Of a stretch of DNA of 64,000 nucleotides, positions 9,057 through 17,073 are shown piece by piece. The first letter of the stretch is position 1. The number at the start of each line of letters is the position of its first letter. The translations under genes were made by a program, and so were the position numbers. The notes below the pieces were generated by a model that had not been told where the DNA came from, did not search any database, and was given only the letters and a program-made list of their open reading frames with translations. This stretch comes from Pseudomonas gingeri (GTDB lineage Bacteria; Pseudomonadota; Gammaproteobacteria; Pseudomonadales; Pseudomonadaceae). The stretch covers positions 229,175-293,174 of the forward strand of contig NZ_JACAOR010000013.1 in the NCBI RefSeq assembly GCF_013386115.1, in the 5' to 3' direction.

Positions 9057-9181
9057 ACGGGGCGTATTCCCGAAACGAGAGACCCAGTCTCCGCGCCTGC
9101 GCTGCCGGCGACAAGCCACCCGACCGATTCGGTCGAAATAAAAACCGCGCGACCAGTGTCAGCCCCAGCGGGGGCAACCCT

Positions 9182-9189
9182 GTTATGAT
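9182..9189 (+). promoter_or_regulatory. argH: Candidate extended -10 promoter of argH
   Basis: TGTTATGAT: a TG dinucleotide one base before TATGAT, about 50 bases upstream of the argH ATG. No convincing -35 at 16-18 bases, which is tolerated in extended -10 promoters. Inference only. Confidence 0.4.
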
Positions 9190-9239
9190 CGGCAACGACT
9201 TTTCCGGCAACCCACCTTCAGTAGATCACGAGCGAATCC

Positions 9240-10634
9240 ATGAGCACCGACAAGACCAATCAGTCCTGGGGCGGCCGCTTCAGTGAACCCGTCGACGCCT
9301 TCGTCGCACGCTTCACCGCCTCCGTCACGTTCGACCAGCGCCTCTATCGTCACGACATCATGGGCTCCATCGCCCACGCCAGGATGCTGGCCAAGGTCGG
9401 CGTGCTGACCGATGCCGAGCGCGACAGCATCGTCGACGGACTGACCACCCTCCAGGGCGAAATCGAGGCCGGCAACTTTGACTGGCGCGTGGACCTGGAA
9501 GACGTGCACATGAACATCGAGGCGCGTCTGACCGACCGCATCGGCGTCACCGGCAAGAAGCTGCACACCGGGCGCAGCCGCAACGACCAGGTCGCCACCG
9601 ATATCCGCCTGTGGCTGCGGGACGAAATCGACCTGATCCTGGCGGAAATCACCCGCCTGCAAAAAGGCCTGCTGGAACAGGCCGAGCGTGAAGCCGGCAC
9701 TATCATGCCCGGTTTCACCCACCTGCAGACCGCGCAGCCGGTGACCTTCGGCCACCATATGCTGGCCTGGTTCGAAATGCTCAGCCGTGACTACGAGCGC
9801 CTGGTGGACTGCCGCAAGCGCACCAACCGCATGCCCCTGGGCAGCGCGGCGCTGGCCGGCACCACCTACCCGATCGACCGCGAATACACCGCCCAGCTGC
9901 TGGGCTTCGATGTGGTCGGCGGCAACTCCCTGGACAACGTTTCGGATCGTGACTTCGCCATCGAGTTCTGCTCGGCGGCCAGCATCGCGATGATGCACCT
10001 GTCGCGCTTCTCCGAAGAGCTGGTGCTGTGGACCAGCGCGCAGTTCCAGTTCATCGACCTGCCGGACCGCTTCTGCACCGGCAGCTCGATCATGCCCCAG
10101 AAGAAGAACCCGGACGTGCCGGAGCTGGTACGCGGCAAGACTGGCCGGGTGTTCGGTGCCCTGATGGGCCTGCTGACCCTGATGAAAGGCCAGCCCCTGG
10201 CCTACAACAAGGACAACCAGGAAGACAAGGAACCGCTGTTCGATGCCGCCGATACCCTGCGCGACTCGCTGCGGGCCTTCGCCGACATGATCCCGGCGAT
10301 CAAGCCCAAGCACGCGATGATGCGCGAGGCGGCACTGCGCGGCTTCTCCACCGCGACCGACCTGGCGGACTACCTGGTGCGTCGTGGCCTGCCGTTCCGT
10401 GATTGCCACGAAATCGTCGGCCACGCGGTGAAGTACGGCGTGGAAAGCGGCAAGGACCTGGCGGAAATGAGCCTGGAAGAGCTGCGCAAGTTCAGCGACC
10501 AGATCGACCAGGACGTGTTTGCGGTATTGACCCTGGAAGGCTCGGTCAACGCCCGCGATCATATCGGCGGGACCGCGCCGGCACAGGTCAAGGCAGCGGT
10601 CGCCCGCGGCCAGGCACTGCTCGCCAGCCGCTGA
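9240..10634 (+). CDS. argH: Argininosuccinate lyase
   Basis: 464 residues, normal length. Fumarase/aspartase superfamily: the signature GSSIMPQKKN spans 281-290 with the catalytic serine loop, TH at 160-161 carries the general acid-base region, and GRSRNDQVATD (111-121) is the substrate-binding motif. It cleaves argininosuccinate to arginine and fumarate, the last step of arginine synthesis. Divergent from algZ with a 183-base gap, the usual Pseudomonas arrangement. The gene is followed directly by REPIN repeats, with no obvious intrinsic terminator before them. Confidence 0.97.
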   Translation: MSTDKTNQSWGGRFSEPVDAFVARFTASVTFDQRLYRHDIMGSIAHARMLAKVGVLTDAERDSIVDGLTTLQGEIEAGNFDWRVDLEDVHMNIEARLTDRIGVTGKKLHTGRSRNDQVATDIRLWLRDEIDLILAEITRLQKGLLEQAEREAGTIMPGFTHLQTAQPVTFGHHMLAWFEMLSRDYERLVDCRKRTNRMPLGSAALAGTTYPIDREYTAQLLGFDVVGGNSLDNVSDRDFAIEFCSAASIAMMHLSRFSEELVLWTSAQFQFIDLPDRFCTGSSIMPQKKNPDVPELVRGKTGRVFGALMGLLTLMKGQPLAYNKDNQEDKEPLFDAADTLRDSLRAFADMIPAIKPKHAMMREAALRGFSTATDLADYLVRRGLPFRDCHEIVGHAVKYGVESGKDLAEMSLEELRKFSDQIDQDVFAVLTLEGSVNARDHIGGTAPAQVKAAVARGQALLASR

Positions 10635-10639
10635 TCCCT

Positions 10640-10925
10640 GGTGGGAGCCGGCTGGCCGGCGAGGGCGATCGATCAGCCGAGGCCAGGCTTACGGGCCTCT
10701 TCGCTGGCAAGCCAGCTCCCACAAGGTTTGTGCTCGAACCCATGCTCCGCGCTCGACACTCATCCGGTGGGAGCCGGTTTGCCGGCGAAGGCGATCGATC
10801 AGCCGAGGCCAGGCTGGCGGGCCTCTTCGCTGGCAAGCCAGCTCCTACAAGGTTTGTGCTCGAACCCATGTTCCGCGCTCGACACTCATCCGGTGGGAGC
10901 CGGCTTGCTGGCGATGGCGTCCTGA
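10640..10925. repeat. Tandem REPIN array, 126-base period, two full units and a partial third
   Basis: Units begin at 10640, 10766 and 10892, exactly 126 bases apart. Each full unit has a head (GTGGGAGCCGG...GCCGGCGA), a short spacer containing CGATCGATCAGCCGAGGCC, and an inverted tail (TCGCTGGCAAGCCAGCTCC.AC), then a unique 43-base linker containing CTCGAACCCATG. The two full copies differ at only a few positions. The third copy breaks off after its head. This fits REP doublets (REPINs) amplified in tandem between argH and a convergent glutathione transferase gene. Confidence 0.93.
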
Positions 10926-10938
10926 TGAACGCCACAAC

Positions 10939-11598
10939 CTATTTCTTGGCGGCAATCATCGCCATGAACGCCGGCATCGCGGCCTCCTTGTCCGCCGCGA
11001 TCCGCTGGGCATGCTCCGTCTGCTGCAGACGCTCCAGCAAGGCCTTCGCCTCCGGCATCCCGGCCAACAGATCGATCCCGAACAGCTTCTGGCCGACCGC
11101 GCAGGCCAGGTCGACGCTGTAGAGAAAATACAGGTCCGCCACACTCAACTCGTTGCCCGCCACATAAGGGGCGAACCGGCCATGGCGCTTGAGCGAGGCA
11201 AAGCCCAGCAACAGCTCGGTGCGGGTCTTTTCCTTGATCGCCTCCGGCACCGGCATGCCAAAGAACGCCTCGGCAAACGAAGCCCGCGCCGGCAGCTCGA
11301 TGTACAGTTCGATCTCCTTGGCCAGCGCCAGGACCTGGGCACGCCGGAACGGGTCGCTGGGCAACAGCGCCTTGCCGCCCTGGGTGTCGTCGAGGTATTC
11401 GAGGATCACGCTGGTTTCGTTGATATAGCCCTGCTCCACGCCCAGCACCGGGACTTTCCCGCGCGGGCTGATTGCCAGGGCCTCCGGCGTCTGTCCGGCG
11501 TAGAACGGTACTTCCTCGAACGACAGGCCCTTCTCGAGCAATGCCAGCTTGACCATGTTGTAGTAGTTGCTGACAGCAAATCCATAAAGCTTGAGCAT
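10939..11598 (-). CDS. Glutathione S-transferase family protein
   Basis: 219 residues. The start at 11598 gives MLKLYGFAVSNYYNMVKLALLEKG, a thioredoxin-fold N-terminus; upstream in-frame extension is unconvincing. GSH-site features include GKVPVL (cis-proline loop, residues about 51-56) and NETSVILEYL (about 64-73). The C-terminal all-helical domain has the N-capping box region ELSVADLYFLYSV near 155. Such enzymes conjugate glutathione to electrophiles or act as glutathione peroxidases; the substrate cannot be told. Stands alone, convergent with the REPIN array after argH. Confidence 0.9.
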   Translation of the reverse strand: MLKLYGFAVSNYYNMVKLALLEKGLSFEEVPFYAGQTPEALAISPRGKVPVLGVEQGYINETSVILEYLDDTQGGKALLPSDPFRRAQVLALAKEIELYIELPARASFAEAFFGMPVPEAIKEKTRTELLLGFASLKRHGRFAPYVAGNELSVADLYFLYSVDLACAVGQKLFGIDLLAGMPEAKALLERLQQTEHAQRIAADKEAAMPAFMAMIAAKK

Positions 11599-11723
11599 CA
11601 CAAAGCCTCCAGGCCGTGCGGGGGGTTGGCGGGGGAAGTTATAGTGCACTGGACAAAATTCAACCAGCAGCATCACGGTGATGAATACGGGTAAACTGGC
11701 GACCTTTCCTTGAGGAGCCTGCC

Positions 11724-12008
11724 ATGAGCGAGCCAACCGATATCGACAACGACGACGAAGAGTTCGCCGAGAGCACCCTGGTCCAGGCCATCGAAAACCA
11801 GATCGAAAGCGACAACCCGCCGGCCGCCAAGGCCACGTTCAACAAGTTGACCCTGGTCGGCTACGAACGCGACGAGATTCTCACCCTCATGGCCCATGTA
11901 TTGGCGACGGAAATCGACGCGATGCTCGACGATGACCGCGCGTTCGATACCCAGTGGTACGAAGACGCCCTGCGCGCCTTGCCGGAGCTGCCGCCCGAGA
12001 AGCAGTGA
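11724..12008 (+). CDS. Small acidic conserved hypothetical protein
   Basis: 94 residues, strong ribosome site (GAGGAGCCTGCC before ATG). The protein is very acidic (DIDNDDEEFAE; EIDAMLDDDRAFD) and predicted mostly helical, without signal peptide or membrane segment. Central region KATFNKLTLVGYERDEILTLMAHVLATEID looks like a small two- or three-helix domain. I recognise no named family, although proteins of this look are common near cyaA in pseudomonads. Function unknown. Divergent from the glutathione transferase gene. Confidence 0.8.
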   Translation: MSEPTDIDNDDEEFAESTLVQAIENQIESDNPPAAKATFNKLTLVGYERDEILTLMAHVLATEIDAMLDDDRAFDTQWYEDALRALPELPPEKQ

Positions 12009-12174
12009 GCGTTTCAGCAAGGACTGTCTACACTGGAAAAACCCTGTAACAACTGATCCCACGCCTCCAGCACGCCATCCGGCCGCGCGCTCATCCAGCA
12101 CTGGACAGCCCGCGCAAGTGGGATCACCTTAGGGGCGCTGTCGTCCAATAATTCCTAGAAAGTCTGGAGTCCTT

Positions 12175-12423
12175 ATGTCGTATACCCCTGAGTTGGTTGC
12201 CGAACTGGAAATCCTTGCACTGTTCAACCTGGGGAGTTCCCAGGAGGGCCTGAAAATTCATCAGACCGCTGCCCCGACTGCCATCGCCGCCGCCAAACGC
12301 CTGTTCGACAAAGAACTGATCACCCAGAGAGACGGTGGTTACCTGACCAGCCTGGGCCGTGACGCCGCCGAACATGCCCAAGGCCTGCTGACCATCCTGA
12401 ACGTCCGAAAAGAAGCCGCCTGA
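12175..12423 (+). CDS. Small conserved protein, TIGR02647-like
   Basis: 82 residues, ATG preceded by CTGGAG at good spacing. Sequence MSYTPELVAELEILALFNLGSS with KRLFDKELITQRDGGYLTSLGRDAA in the second half reads like a small winged-helix domain, the last part resembling a wing followed by a helix. It resembles the TIGR02647 family of short gammaproteobacterial proteins of unknown role; this assignment is from memory. It stands alone between the acidic small protein and cyaA, with about 165 bases upstream for a promoter. Confidence 0.82.
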   Translation: MSYTPELVAELEILALFNLGSSQEGLKIHQTAAPTAIAAAKRLFDKELITQRDGGYLTSLGRDAAEHAQGLLTILNVRKEAA

Positions 12424-12434
12424 GTCCGCCCCAG

Positions 12435-12470
12435 GCCCACGCAATCCTGTGTTTTCACGGGTTGCGCGGG
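12435..12470 (+). terminator. Hairpin downstream of the TIGR02647-like gene
   Basis: GCCCACGCAA and TTGCGCGGGC arms (one mismatch) around a loop of about 16 bases, starting 12 bases after the stop codon. No T-run follows, so this may be a Rho-dependent or 3'-end-protecting structure instead of a classical terminator. Confidence 0.4.
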
Positions 12471-12606
12471 CTGACCGCGGCCACTCATCTGGCAATCTGA
12501 CATCCATCGACAAATTCAGCTTAAAGCGCGGCCCGCTTAGCCTGTAAACTGCCACCCTTCAGAGATTTCCTACTGTCGAGCGCCGCTGAGCCGGTTTGAG
12601 TTTGAA

Positions 12607-15453
12607 ATGACGCGCACCCACGAAATTCGCCCAAACCTGGACGAGGGCATCGACCGCAAGGTGCTCAGCCAGCTGCGCTCGCGCTTTCTGAAGCTCAACC
12701 AGGGTCGGCTCGACCGTGCCATGGAAGGTCTCTCGCCACGCCAGCAGGTCGTGCTGAACGTGCTGCCGCTGTTTTTCCATGTCAATCATCCCCTGTTGCC
12801 CGGCTATGTCTCGGGCAGCACGCCGGCCGGGCTGTCGAGCTACGAGCCGGACGATTCGGCGCTCGCCGAAGCCCAGCGCCTGACCCGTTCCTTCTCCTAC
12901 AAGGCCCGTCACGGCAACCCGCCGCGGCCGATCCATGGGCTGTTCCTGATGGGCAGCCTGGGAACCCTGGCCCAGGCCGACCAGAGCGACATGGACTTCT
13001 GGGTCTGCCACGCCAGCGACCTGAGCCAGGGCGAGCTGGCGGAACTGCGCAAGAAATGCCAGTTGCTGGAAACGTGGGCGGCCAGCCAGGGCGCCGAAGC
13101 GCATTTCTTCCTGATCGACCCGGCGCGCTTCGTCCGTGGCGAGCGGGACGCCCAACTGAGCTCGGAAGACTGCGGCACCACCCAGCACTACCTGCTGCTG
13201 GACGAGTTCTATCGCACCGCCATCTGGCTCGCCGGACGGACGCCGCTGTGGTGGCTGGTGCCGGTGTACGAGGAGGCGCGCTACGACCAATACACCCATA
13301 CCCTGCTGTCCAAGCGTTTTATCCGCGCGGACGAAGGCCTGGACCTCGGCCATCTGGCGCAGATCCCGCCGGGCGAGTTCATCGGTGCCGGGCTCTGGCA
13401 GTTGTTCAAGGGGATCGAGTCGCCCTACAAGTCGGTGCTCAAGCTGCTGCTGACCGAGGTCTATGCCAGCGAGCACCCGCGGGTCGAATGCCTGAGCCTG
13501 CGTTTCAAGCAGGCGGTGTTCGCCAACCAGCTGGACCTCGACGAGCTGGACCCCTATATCGTGGTCTACCGGCGGATCGAGGAATACCTCAAGGCCCGCA
13601 ACGAGCCGGAACGCCTGGAACTGGTACGGCGCAGCCTGTACCTGAAGGTCAACCGCAAGCTCACCGGCAACAGCTCGCGCAACACCAGCTGGCAACGCCA
13701 GTTGCTGGAGCGCCTGGCCGGCGAATGGGGCTGGGACCGCCGGCAACTGGCGCTGCTCGACAGCCGCAGCCAGTGGAAAGTCCGCCAGGTCAGCGCCGAA
13801 CGCCGCGCACTGGTCAACGAACTCAACTACAGCTATCGCTTCCTGACCCAGTTCGCCCGTACCGAGCAGGCGGTCAGCCTGATCAACAAGCGCGACCTCA
13901 ACGTGCTCGGCCGCCGGTTGTACGCCGCGTTCGAGCGCAAGGCCGGCAAGATCGAGTTCATCAACCCCGGCATCGCCCCGGACCTCGCCGAAGACACCCT
14001 GACGCTGGTCCAGTCGCCCAACCGCAAGGAGCCGGGGCAGACCCATTGGGGCCTGTACAACGGCAGCCTGGGCGCCCAGGAGTGGGAACACTTCGCGCCG
14101 ATCAAGCGCAGCCGCGAGCTGCTGGAATTGCTGACCTGGTGCCACCGCAACGGCGTGATCGACAGCAGCACCCGCCTCGCCCTGCACCCCGGCAGCAGCG
14201 ACCTGACCGAATTCGAGCTGTTCAACCTGCTCGGCAGCCTGCAGCAGGTGATCGCCTTGCCCCTGAGCACCGTCGGCGAAGAACAGCTGCTGCGTCCGAG
14301 CATCCCGAGCGAGGTGCTGTTGCTGGTCAACGTCGGCGTAGACCCGCTCAAGCACCACCGCGACCTGAATATCCTGATGACCACCGAGCGCACCGACTCC
14401 CTGAGTTATGCCGGTGTCCGGGAAAACCTGGTGCTGACCCTCGACCAGGTCACCCTCAACAGCTGGAACGAAGTGCTGATCAGTCGTTACGACGGCCCCC
14501 ATGCCCTGCTCGACTGCCTGCGCGACTACCTCAACAACCTGCCCCTGGGCCGCGAGATGCCAAGGCTGCGGGTACGCTGTTTCTGCCACAACCGCGCGCA
14601 ATTCATCGCCCAGCGGGTCGAGGAAGTGCTCAATACCGCCCAGGAATTGCTGATCGGCGACCTCAACCACCGCTACCTGGTGCAGGTCCAGCAGCATTAC
14701 CACGTCCTGGAACTGGTGCCCGGCCAGGTCCGCCATATCGCCCTGGACAATCTGTCGACGCTGCTCGACTACCTGAGCGCCGACCTGTCGAGCTACAGCC
14801 CGTTGCACCTGGATCTGCGGGCCATGGAGGAACACGACCTGGCCCTGGTGCTGCCGATGGGCCAGCCCGAGTGCATACAGGTGTTCTTCCGGATCAACGA
14901 GAATCAGGCCGAGCTGTATGTGCTGGATGAGTTCAATGCCTTGTGGCAACAGCGCCTGCCATTCCATGACGAGCAAAGCCTGCTGGTGCCGCTGCAACGC
15001 TTCCTGCAGTCGATCCTGTACCGTCGCGAGGCCTTGATGCCGATGGATTCGACGTTGCCCGCGACCGTGCTGGAAACCCTGTATTACCAGCTGCTGCCCT
15101 CGGCACCGGGGCGGGCACGACGGGTCGAGACCCGGCCGGCACCGCAGACGCCGGTCAACAAGCCGTTCTACGACGTCCAGGCGATCGTCGGCAAGGCCGG
15201 GCCGAACGAAGTCCAGGTCACCCTGTACTGCAATCAGCGGGAGTTTTCCCAACTGGAATACGGCGACCAGCTGTTTATCGCGGTCGCCCAGGAGATTATC
15301 GGCCAGCGGCGCGAGGTCGAGCGCTATCGCTGCTACATCACCGACCTGGACCTCAGCGGCCTGGTCGGCGAAGGCACGGGCTCGACCAACCTGTACCTGC
15401 GCTACAAGGCCGACCTGGAAAGCTCGCTGAATATCGCCCTGGAACAGGCCTGA
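12607..15453 (+). CDS. cyaA: Class I adenylate cyclase
   Basis: 948 residues, close to the family length. The N-terminal catalytic half has the nucleotidyltransferase motif GSLGTLAQADQSDMDFWV near 116-133 with acidic D128 and D130 in SDMD, and DRAMEGLSPRQQVVLNVLPLFFHVNHPLLPGY near 36-67 typical of this class. The C-terminal half is the regulatory region, which in enteric bacteria responds to the glucose PTS. It makes cAMP from ATP; in Pseudomonas this cyclase is cytoplasmic and works with Vfr/Crp-type receptors. Monocistronic, convergent with rnk. Start ATG at 12607 has GAG eight bases upstream. Confidence 0.96.
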   Translation: MTRTHEIRPNLDEGIDRKVLSQLRSRFLKLNQGRLDRAMEGLSPRQQVVLNVLPLFFHVNHPLLPGYVSGSTPAGLSSYEPDDSALAEAQRLTRSFSYKARHGNPPRPIHGLFLMGSLGTLAQADQSDMDFWVCHASDLSQGELAELRKKCQLLETWAASQGAEAHFFLIDPARFVRGERDAQLSSEDCGTTQHYLLLDEFYRTAIWLAGRTPLWWLVPVYEEARYDQYTHTLLSKRFIRADEGLDLGHLAQIPPGEFIGAGLWQLFKGIESPYKSVLKLLLTEVYASEHPRVECLSLRFKQAVFANQLDLDELDPYIVVYRRIEEYLKARNEPERLELVRRSLYLKVNRKLTGNSSRNTSWQRQLLERLAGEWGWDRRQLALLDSRSQWKVRQVSAERRALVNELNYSYRFLTQFARTEQAVSLINKRDLNVLGRRLYAAFERKAGKIEFINPGIAPDLAEDTLTLVQSPNRKEPGQTHWGLYNGSLGAQEWEHFAPIKRSRELLELLTWCHRNGVIDSSTRLALHPGSSDLTEFELFNLLGSLQQVIALPLSTVGEEQLLRPSIPSEVLLLVNVGVDPLKHHRDLNILMTTERTDSLSYAGVRENLVLTLDQVTLNSWNEVLISRYDGPHALLDCLRDYLNNLPLGREMPRLRVRCFCHNRAQFIAQRVEEVLNTAQELLIGDLNHRYLVQVQQHYHVLELVPGQVRHIALDNLSTLLDYLSADLSSYSPLHLDLRAMEEHDLALVLPMGQPECIQVFFRINENQAELYVLDEFNALWQQRLPFHDEQSLLVPLQRFLQSILYRREALMPMDSTLPATVLETLYYQLLPSAPGRARRVETRPAPQTPVNKPFYDVQAIVGKAGPNEVQVTLYCNQREFSQLEYGDQLFIAVAQEIIGQRREVERYRCYITDLDLSGLVGEGTGSTNLYLRYKADLESSLNIALEQA

Positions 15454-15487
15454 AAGGGCTCAGGGGTGATGGCTTGTAAGTGACGGC

Positions 15488-15901
15488 TCAGAGGTGGAAG
15501 TCACCGGCCGCTTCCGGCTGGTATTCCACTTCCAGCAGGGTCAGCTTCAGGGTCTTGCCACCCGGGGCCGGCCAATCGATGTGCTGACCGACCTGCAAGC
15601 CGAGCAGGGCGCTGCCGACCGGCGCGAGAATCGAGATCTTGCCTTCGTCGGCATTGGCATCCTGGGGATAGACCAGGGTCAGGTGATAGTCCTTGCCACT
15701 GCCTTCTTCACGGCAATGGACCCGGGAATTCATGGTCACGACACCGGCGGGCACTTCTTCGTGGCCCACGACGCTTTCAGCGCGATCCAGTTCGGCCTGC
15801 AACGCGACGACGCCCGGCAGCGAATCGTCCAGGCTGTCGATCAGGCGCTCGAGACGCTGCACATCGAGGCGGGTGAGGATGATGGAAGGTGCGGTGCTCA
15901 T
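15488..15901 (-). CDS. rnk: Rnk, nucleoside diphosphate kinase regulator
   Basis: 137 residues. Start at 15901 (MSTAPSIILTRLDVQRLERL); an upstream in-frame extension runs through a terminator-like hairpin and is rejected. A short N-terminal coiled coil precedes a GreA/GreB C-terminal-like domain (about 50-130) with ISILAPVGSALLGLQVG. Rnk binds RNA polymerase as a Gre-family relative and was first found as a regulator of nucleoside diphosphate kinase and alginate in Pseudomonas. An A-rich AAAAAAGGAG lies about 15 bases before the ATG. A strong hairpin with T-run sits 38 bases upstream, so the leader may be attenuated. Confidence 0.94.
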   Translation of the reverse strand: MSTAPSIILTRLDVQRLERLIDSLDDSLPGVVALQAELDRAESVVGHEEVPAGVVTMNSRVHCREEGSGKDYHLTLVYPQDANADEGKISILAPVGSALLGLQVGQHIDWPAPGGKTLKLTLLEVEYQPEAAGDFHL

Positions 15902-15938
15902 GATCCAGGCAGACTCCTTTTTTCTGCACGATAAAAGC

Positions 15939-15966
15939 AAAACCCCGCCACGAAAGGCGGGGTTTT
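15939..15966 (-). terminator. Strong intrinsic terminator between the DUF1289 gene and rnk
   Basis: AAAACCCCGCC, six-base loop, GGCGGGGTTTT: a perfect 11-base inverted repeat with T-runs on both sides. On the minus strand it follows the cyaY–DUF1289 genes and precedes the rnk ATG by 38 bases, so it is either their terminator or an element of the rnk leader, or both. Confidence 0.85.
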
Positions 15967-16047
15967 CACTGGCCTCGTCATCGCGAGGCATAGTCGGACA
16001 CTATCACAGCAGCGCAAATACACAAGTCGCAGCGCAATGCATGTCCC

Positions 16048-16119
16048 GCTGGGAGCTGGCTTGCCAGTGACTACGATGCCCCGTTCACCGCCGCCATCGC
16101 GGGCAAGGCAACGCCCGCG
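16048..16119. repeat. Degenerate REP sequences
   Basis: GCTGGGAGCTGGCTTGCCAG at 16048-16067 resembles a single REP head, and CGCGGGC...GCCCGCG at 16098-16119 forms a hairpin of the other Pseudomonas REP type. Both lie in the gap after the DUF1289 stop. Neither has its normal inverted partner, suggesting decayed copies. Confidence 0.6.
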
Positions 16120-16129
16120 AGGACCGCGA

Positions 16130-16351
16130 TCAGGCCTGCGCCCGGCGCTGTCGTGCCTGCTCGCAGATCACCCGGCGGCGCTGGTCGTCCGCCGAACGCC
16201 ATTCGCGAATGTCCTCGACATGCCGAAAACAGCCGATACACACTTTTTGCTCGTCGAGCCGGCACAGACTCACGCAAGGCGAAGGCACGGCCGGGCTGAT
16301 GTTGCTGTACAGCGGCTTGGCGGGTCTTGCCGGTGTGGCTTGCTGCGTCAC
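16130..16351 (-). CDS. DUF1289 domain protein
   Basis: 73 residues. The DUF1289 core is SPCVSLCRLDEQKVCIGCFRHVEDIREW (about 24-51), with four cysteines spaced C-x3-C...C-x2-C, likely to bind a metal or Fe-S cluster. No biochemical role is established. Its start lies two bases from the end of cyaY, so the two are probably one transcript, which is suggestive given that CyaY handles iron for Fe-S assembly. It ends before REP sequences and a strong terminator. Confidence 0.9.
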   Translation of the reverse strand: MTQQATPARPAKPLYSNISPAVPSPCVSLCRLDEQKVCIGCFRHVEDIREWRSADDQRRRVICEQARQRRAQA

Positions 16352-16353
16352 GA

Positions 16354-16686
16354 TCAGATCTCGTCGAAGTCCAGGTTGACGCCGGCTTGCTCCAAAGTCG
16401 AGCGAGCAACGATCTCGCTCAGCAACTCATCGGTCTTGTCGCACGTCCAGACGCAGTTTTCTTCATCATAGTCAAAATGAAAACCGCCTGACTTAGCGGC
16501 CAGCCAGAGCTGACGCAGAGGCTCCTGGCGGCTAACAACCAGCTGGGAGCCCCCTTCGAACTTCACGGTCAACACACCCGCGGAGTTCTCCAGGTCCACA
16601 TCCAGGCCACTCTCGTCAAAAATATCTTCCAGCACTTGCTGGGTGGCATCGACCAGATCGTGAAAACGGGCTTCAGTCAAACTCAT
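16354..16686 (-). CDS. cyaY: CyaY, frataxin homologue
   Basis: 110 residues, the normal length. N-terminal acidic helix (DLVDATQQVLEDIFDESGLDVDLEN) with the iron-binding ridge, then beta strands VLTVKFEGGSQLVVSRQEPLRQLWLA and GGFHFDY, the frataxin core. CyaY binds iron and regulates the IscS-IscU scaffold during Fe-S cluster assembly in the cytoplasm. GAGG lies nine bases before the ATG. Head of a likely two-gene unit with the DUF1289 gene; divergent from lptM-lysA-dapF, as in other pseudomonads. Confidence 0.96.
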   Translation of the reverse strand: MSLTEARFHDLVDATQQVLEDIFDESGLDVDLENSAGVLTVKFEGGSQLVVSRQEPLRQLWLAAKSGGFHFDYDEENCVWTCDKTDELLSEIVARSTLEQAGVNLDFDEI

Positions 16687-16838
16687 TGCGCGAACCTCGA
16701 AAAATACTGGTCACTCCAGGCGCCCGAAGATACGGGCGCTCGCGGATGATTGCAAAGCATAACCACCCTGGAGCGACAGTGACATCAATAATCCACCAGG
16801 TCCCGATCGACCCGGCGGAGTCCGGCTGGCGGCCCGCA

Positions 16839-16867
16839 TAGGCAAGCCGCCGGGTGGCCGGTATACT
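16839..16867 (+). promoter_or_regulatory. Probable sigma-70 promoter of the lptM-lysA-dapF-xerC operon
   Basis: TAGGCA at 16839-16844 (4 of 6 to TTGACA), 17-base spacer, TATACT at 16862-16867 (5 of 6 to TATAAT). About 30 bases of leader remain before the lptM ribosome site AAGGA. Confidence 0.5.
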
Positions 16868-16902
16868 CGGGCGCAATTAATGCTTTTACAAAGGATTTCG
16901 CC

Positions 16903-17064
16903 ATGAAGCGCCTGATCTCTTCCCTTGCTGCGCTCCTCGCGATCGCTTGCCTGGTCTCTGCCTGTGGGCAAAAAGGTCCGCTGTATCTTCCCGATGACAG
17001 TCAGAACCCGGACGACCAGGCCAAGTCCTCGCAGGCCAAAGCGCACAAGCACGACACCTACTAA
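16903..17064 (+). CDS. lptM: LptM/LppL-type small outer-membrane lipoprotein
   Basis: 53 residues. AAGGA lies seven bases before the ATG. Signal peptide MKRLISSLAALLAIACLVSA with lipobox LVSAC and lipidated C21, then the family hallmark CGQKGPLYLP and a hydrophilic Asp/Gln/Lys tail ending HKHDTY. LptM (YifL) in E. coli binds the LptD-LptE complex and helps LPS translocon maturation; the Pseudomonas member upstream of lysA is known as LppL. Nine bases before lysA, so co-transcribed; this pairing is conserved in gammaproteobacteria. Confidence 0.92.
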   Translation: MKRLISSLAALLAIACLVSACGQKGPLYLPDDSQNPDDQAKSSQAKAHKHDTY

Positions 17065-17073
17065 GGGATCACC

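Noticed and set aside
9183..10562. Long open frame on the minus strand opposite argH
   Set aside because: Antisense of argH without any recognisable domain.
10640..10925. Possible CRISPR array
   Set aside because: The repeated unit is 126 bases long, contains internal inverted REP heads and identical linkers, and no cas genes are near.
12559..15252. 897-codon frame on the minus strand opposite cyaA
   Set aside because: Antisense of the complete cyclase gene; Gln-rich, no family features.
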